Shown one piece after another: positions 61,507 to 64,000 of a DNA stretch of 64,000 nucleotides. Position numbers and translations under genes: made by a program. Location: the NCBI GenBank assembly GCA_018907035.1, contig JACCIC010000001.1, positions 3,794,501 through 3,858,500 on the forward strand. Reading direction: 5' to 3'. Source of the DNA: Sycobia sp. Sy_11. Taxonomy: Eukaryota > Arthropoda > Insecta > Hymenoptera > Epichrysomallidae. The number at the start of each line of letters is the position of its first letter. Within the stretch, counting starts at the first letter, position 1. Below the pieces are notes generated by a model. It searched no databases, had not been told where the DNA came from, and saw nothing but the letters and a program-made list of their open reading frames with translations.

Positions 61507-63416
61507 TTAGAAAATTCTTAAAGCAGCCATTCTATTTATATACGTTTGGTCTGTGTATACTCGAGCATTTCTCGGAGGTCTACCATTTAAGACACTTTGA
61601 ATGAAAGATTTTACAGATGAAATTCTGGTATATATGGAAGGATGCTCATTATCAATGCAAAGTGGATTAAATTTACTCAGAACACCGATAAGTTGATTTT
61701 CGAAAACCAGTGGTCCACCTAAGTCACCCTAAAAATAATAAATTTTTTTAGATTGATTAAGAAAACATAAAACTTCTCAGCATTATAAAATATAATATTA
61801 ATACACTATTAATATTATATCTAACTTAACTAAAACAATATAATTTAGTAAAAAAGTTATCACTGTTCAGTTTTGTCAACTGTTTATTACTCACCACGCA
61901 AGCACCGGAATGTTGGTTTCTTCGTTCGGCTATACTTTTGCCGCATAATTGATTATCCATGATTGCAGGCCAACTTCTCTGACACTTTTTATTTTCTATC
62001 ACTCTTACTGGCAATGATCTCAAATGCCAATCCCTTATCCCTGTATAAGCGTATTGATTTATGTTTAGGACGTTTATCAAATGATACCCATAAGCGGAAA
62101 AGACAGCTATTTTTTTTCGGAAACTTGAGCGAGATGTAGGCAGATCTACTCGAGTCAAACGACTACGGAGAGAAAAATCTAAACTTTGGTTCAGCTGTGA
62201 TACAATAATATGATATGTTCATTAATTTCTATCAATAAGAGTAAACTTTCATAATTATAATAGTGAATATTTTTGATGAATAATAGAATATATTAGATTA
62301 GTATTAATTAATATTATCAAATTTTACAAGCGTGGGTTTTACATAATCTATTTTTTTATTATTTAGTGAAAAAATATCTGTTAATCGTGTATAAATAGGA
62401 TTGCAAAAAGGTCGCACAACGTTTTATCGTAAAAATAAAGAAGTGCTCTTAAATATATAAAATATCATATCAGTGGGACCTGCAGTCATTTGTGATGAAT
62501 TATATAGTTTTGGTAAATTTTGGTAAAATTTAGTTTTTTATATAATTTATAATGAATCCTAAGAACTAAACTATAACTTAAATTTATAATTCAAAAATAG
62601 ACTGGCGAAACTATGACCCATTACATTATGTTATAATTAATCTACATTCTGACTATTTACATACTTATATTGCCATAAAATATAATAACTTTGTTAAATA
62701 AAATATATTGACAGATAATATATATAAGAAGTTGTATGGAACAATAGATCAAATTCGTAATAATGCAATTTTACATTAATATACTAATAATGAGTATCTG
62801 TACCTTAATTACCGCAACGTTATTTGCAGATGACAACCAATTATAATTCTCGGGTATATAAATTGTTTCAACTCCTATAATAATTGATGAGTTATCCCTA
62901 AGATTTATTACTCCCACTTTTACCTCATACCAACGCCGATAAGGAATTCCGAATTCATCCATAAAACAACTGGCAATCGATACTAAATGATAATAGCTAA
63001 CCGCAGCACCCGCGCAAGGGGCATCGGGTTCATTACGTGCACTTCCTTTAATAATTAAAGAAGCTTGATATAGAATGTCCTCGTCATCTGCTTTACAACC
63101 ACCGACAACACTTTCTATTTTCAATCCATTCCCTAAAATAAATAAATATTTTTTACAGATAAAAATAAAATGTATTACAAATTAGTAATTTTTATAAGTT
63201 TTAGTTACTTAATAATCGTATATTTTTCATCCTGTAATATAGTAAATATAAAAAATCTTATTTACTTTTCAGGAATAAAAGATTATCAATAAGTAAAAAG
63301 AAACATTTTACCAACAGTTAAATAATTTAGTTCATATAAATATATTACTTACCAATATTAATATAAGCAACTATACATATAAAAAATAATATCGTGTCTA
63401 TATAATGACGTGGCAT
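61507..63416 (-). CDS. Secreted serine protease homologue 3 (catalytically dead)
   Basis: Exons on the minus strand: 63353-63416, 62804-63132, 61895-62194 and 61507-61728, totalling 915 nt (304 aa). Exon 1 is a signal peptide (MPRHYIDTILFFICIVAYI) ending in phase 1. Exon 2 has VVGG at the mature N-terminal position, a Cys pair ending SIASC (His to Ser) and NNVAVIK (Asp to Asn). Exon 3 has the RVDLP segment, WHLRSLPVRVI, KC...QLCG and GACV. Exon 4 begins GDLGGPL (Ser to Leu), followed by FNPLC and YTRISSVKSFIQS. All borders are GT/AG and no lesion is visible. It is closest in exon plan to homologue 1 (same 222 bp last exon) and homologue 2 (same 300 bp exon 3). The function is unknown. Confidence 0.87.
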
Positions 63417-64000
63417 GTTAAGATATTATTAGGTTTTCACTCTCAATATTATTCTCAAATGATTGACTATTGTTTTAGTAGACTGTCTTTATATTCTGGT
63501 GCTTATCGTAAAATTTTTCTTTCAATTTTAAATGTGCTATAGAGTATATTTACTCTAAAAGTTTTACATTGTTGTCAGTTATAAAAAAAAATTCTTTTTC
63601 ATTCGATTGTTGAAAAATATATATTAAAGTATATAAATATATATCGACCTCTTGACCGACATCTTGAGTGACAGAGCCGCATCTGGAGCAATTAACAAGG
63701 TAAAGCAGCATTCGACGTGACCGTTAGTTGAATGAGTGAACGCATGAATACAGCGGCTTAAATGTCATTACATATTCTACCATTTGAGCGGTAGATGAGT
63801 GAATAGCAGATTTACTAAACTAGCATAATCCGATCAGATCCCTGGACAAATGCAAATGGGAGGTAACACTCAGTTACTAAGCGAAATAGGAATAGAAAAA
63901 TCAAAATGTGTTTGTGGTCATGGAAATAAAGTATTTATGGATGTACGCAACGCTAAGAAAGACTGCATGGAAATCAAAATTTAAAAACAAAAGAGAAAAA
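63417..64000. other. 5' flank of serine protease homologue 3, end of window
   Basis: It is AT-rich to about 63645, then more balanced in base composition to 64000. A plus frame near 63850-63985 reads NTQLLSEIGIEKSKCVCGHG, which could be a fragment of a LINE C-terminal finger, but it is too short to assign. Confidence 0.3.

Noticed and set aside
63850..63985. Start of another LINE at the window edge
   Set aside because: Only a possible Cys-containing fragment is visible; too little sequence remains to call it.

Overview
This is an AT-rich eukaryotic window, almost certainly from an insect genome and probably a hymenopteran (ant or wasp). Genes are split by spliceosomal introns with GT/AG borders, and several mariner families and an R1-clade non-LTR retrotransposon are present. 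Simple (TA)n, (TTA)n and (GT)n tracts are common, and a tRNA-derived SINE occurs at least twice. The order is inferred from the repeat content; no single marker proves it.

Host genes. Three copies of a secreted serine-protease homologue lie on the minus strand at 794-7650, 19379-21809 and 61507-63416. They share one four-exon plan: a 64 bp signal-peptide exon, a 329 bp exon, a 300-318 bp exon and a 201-222 bp last exon, with identical splice phases. All three have lost the whole catalytic triad (His to Ser, Asp to Asn, Ser to Val or Leu), yet the reading frames and the six expected cysteines are intact. They therefore look like maintained pseudoproteases rather than dead genes. On the plus strand a three-exon model (47163-47239, 53276-53525, 53588-53782) resembles the C-terminal half of a secreted RNase T2 with a degenerate active-site motif. 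Its first intron is filled with transposons.

Mobile elements make up most of the rest. 1-480 is a LINE tail. 1.5-6.1 kb holds a mariner graveyard inside introns of the first protease homologue. 9.2-9.6 kb and 47.4-48.0 kb hold a piggyBac-like non-autonomous family. 13.2-14.2 kb is a mariner whose two ends are long inverted copies of the same 5' terminus. 14.9-16.7 kb holds RT and Tc1 fossils. 24.2-39.65 kb is a complex block: a 2.9 kb segment (A) is present twice (24230-27120 and 32521-35476) at about 99.5% identity. A near-complete R1-clade LINE (27129-32513, minus) sits at the junction, a 5'-truncated cousin (35476-38560, plus) follows, and then comes a promoter-bearing LTR-like repeat (38562-39654). 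41.9-46.5 kb is an I-like LINE with an RNase H domain. 48.1-53.0 kb is a second LINE (minus) split by a mariner. 54.8-56.4 kb holds two more mariners, and 56.4-59.7 kb an old R1-clade relic.

The remaining AT-rich stretches show no gene I can defend. The most interesting biology is the array of triad-less protease homologues, with a possible catalytically dead RNase T2-like gene in the same neighbourhood. The most interesting genome structure is the A/A' duplication with its LINE insertions in a (TTA)n tract, and the fold-back mariner.
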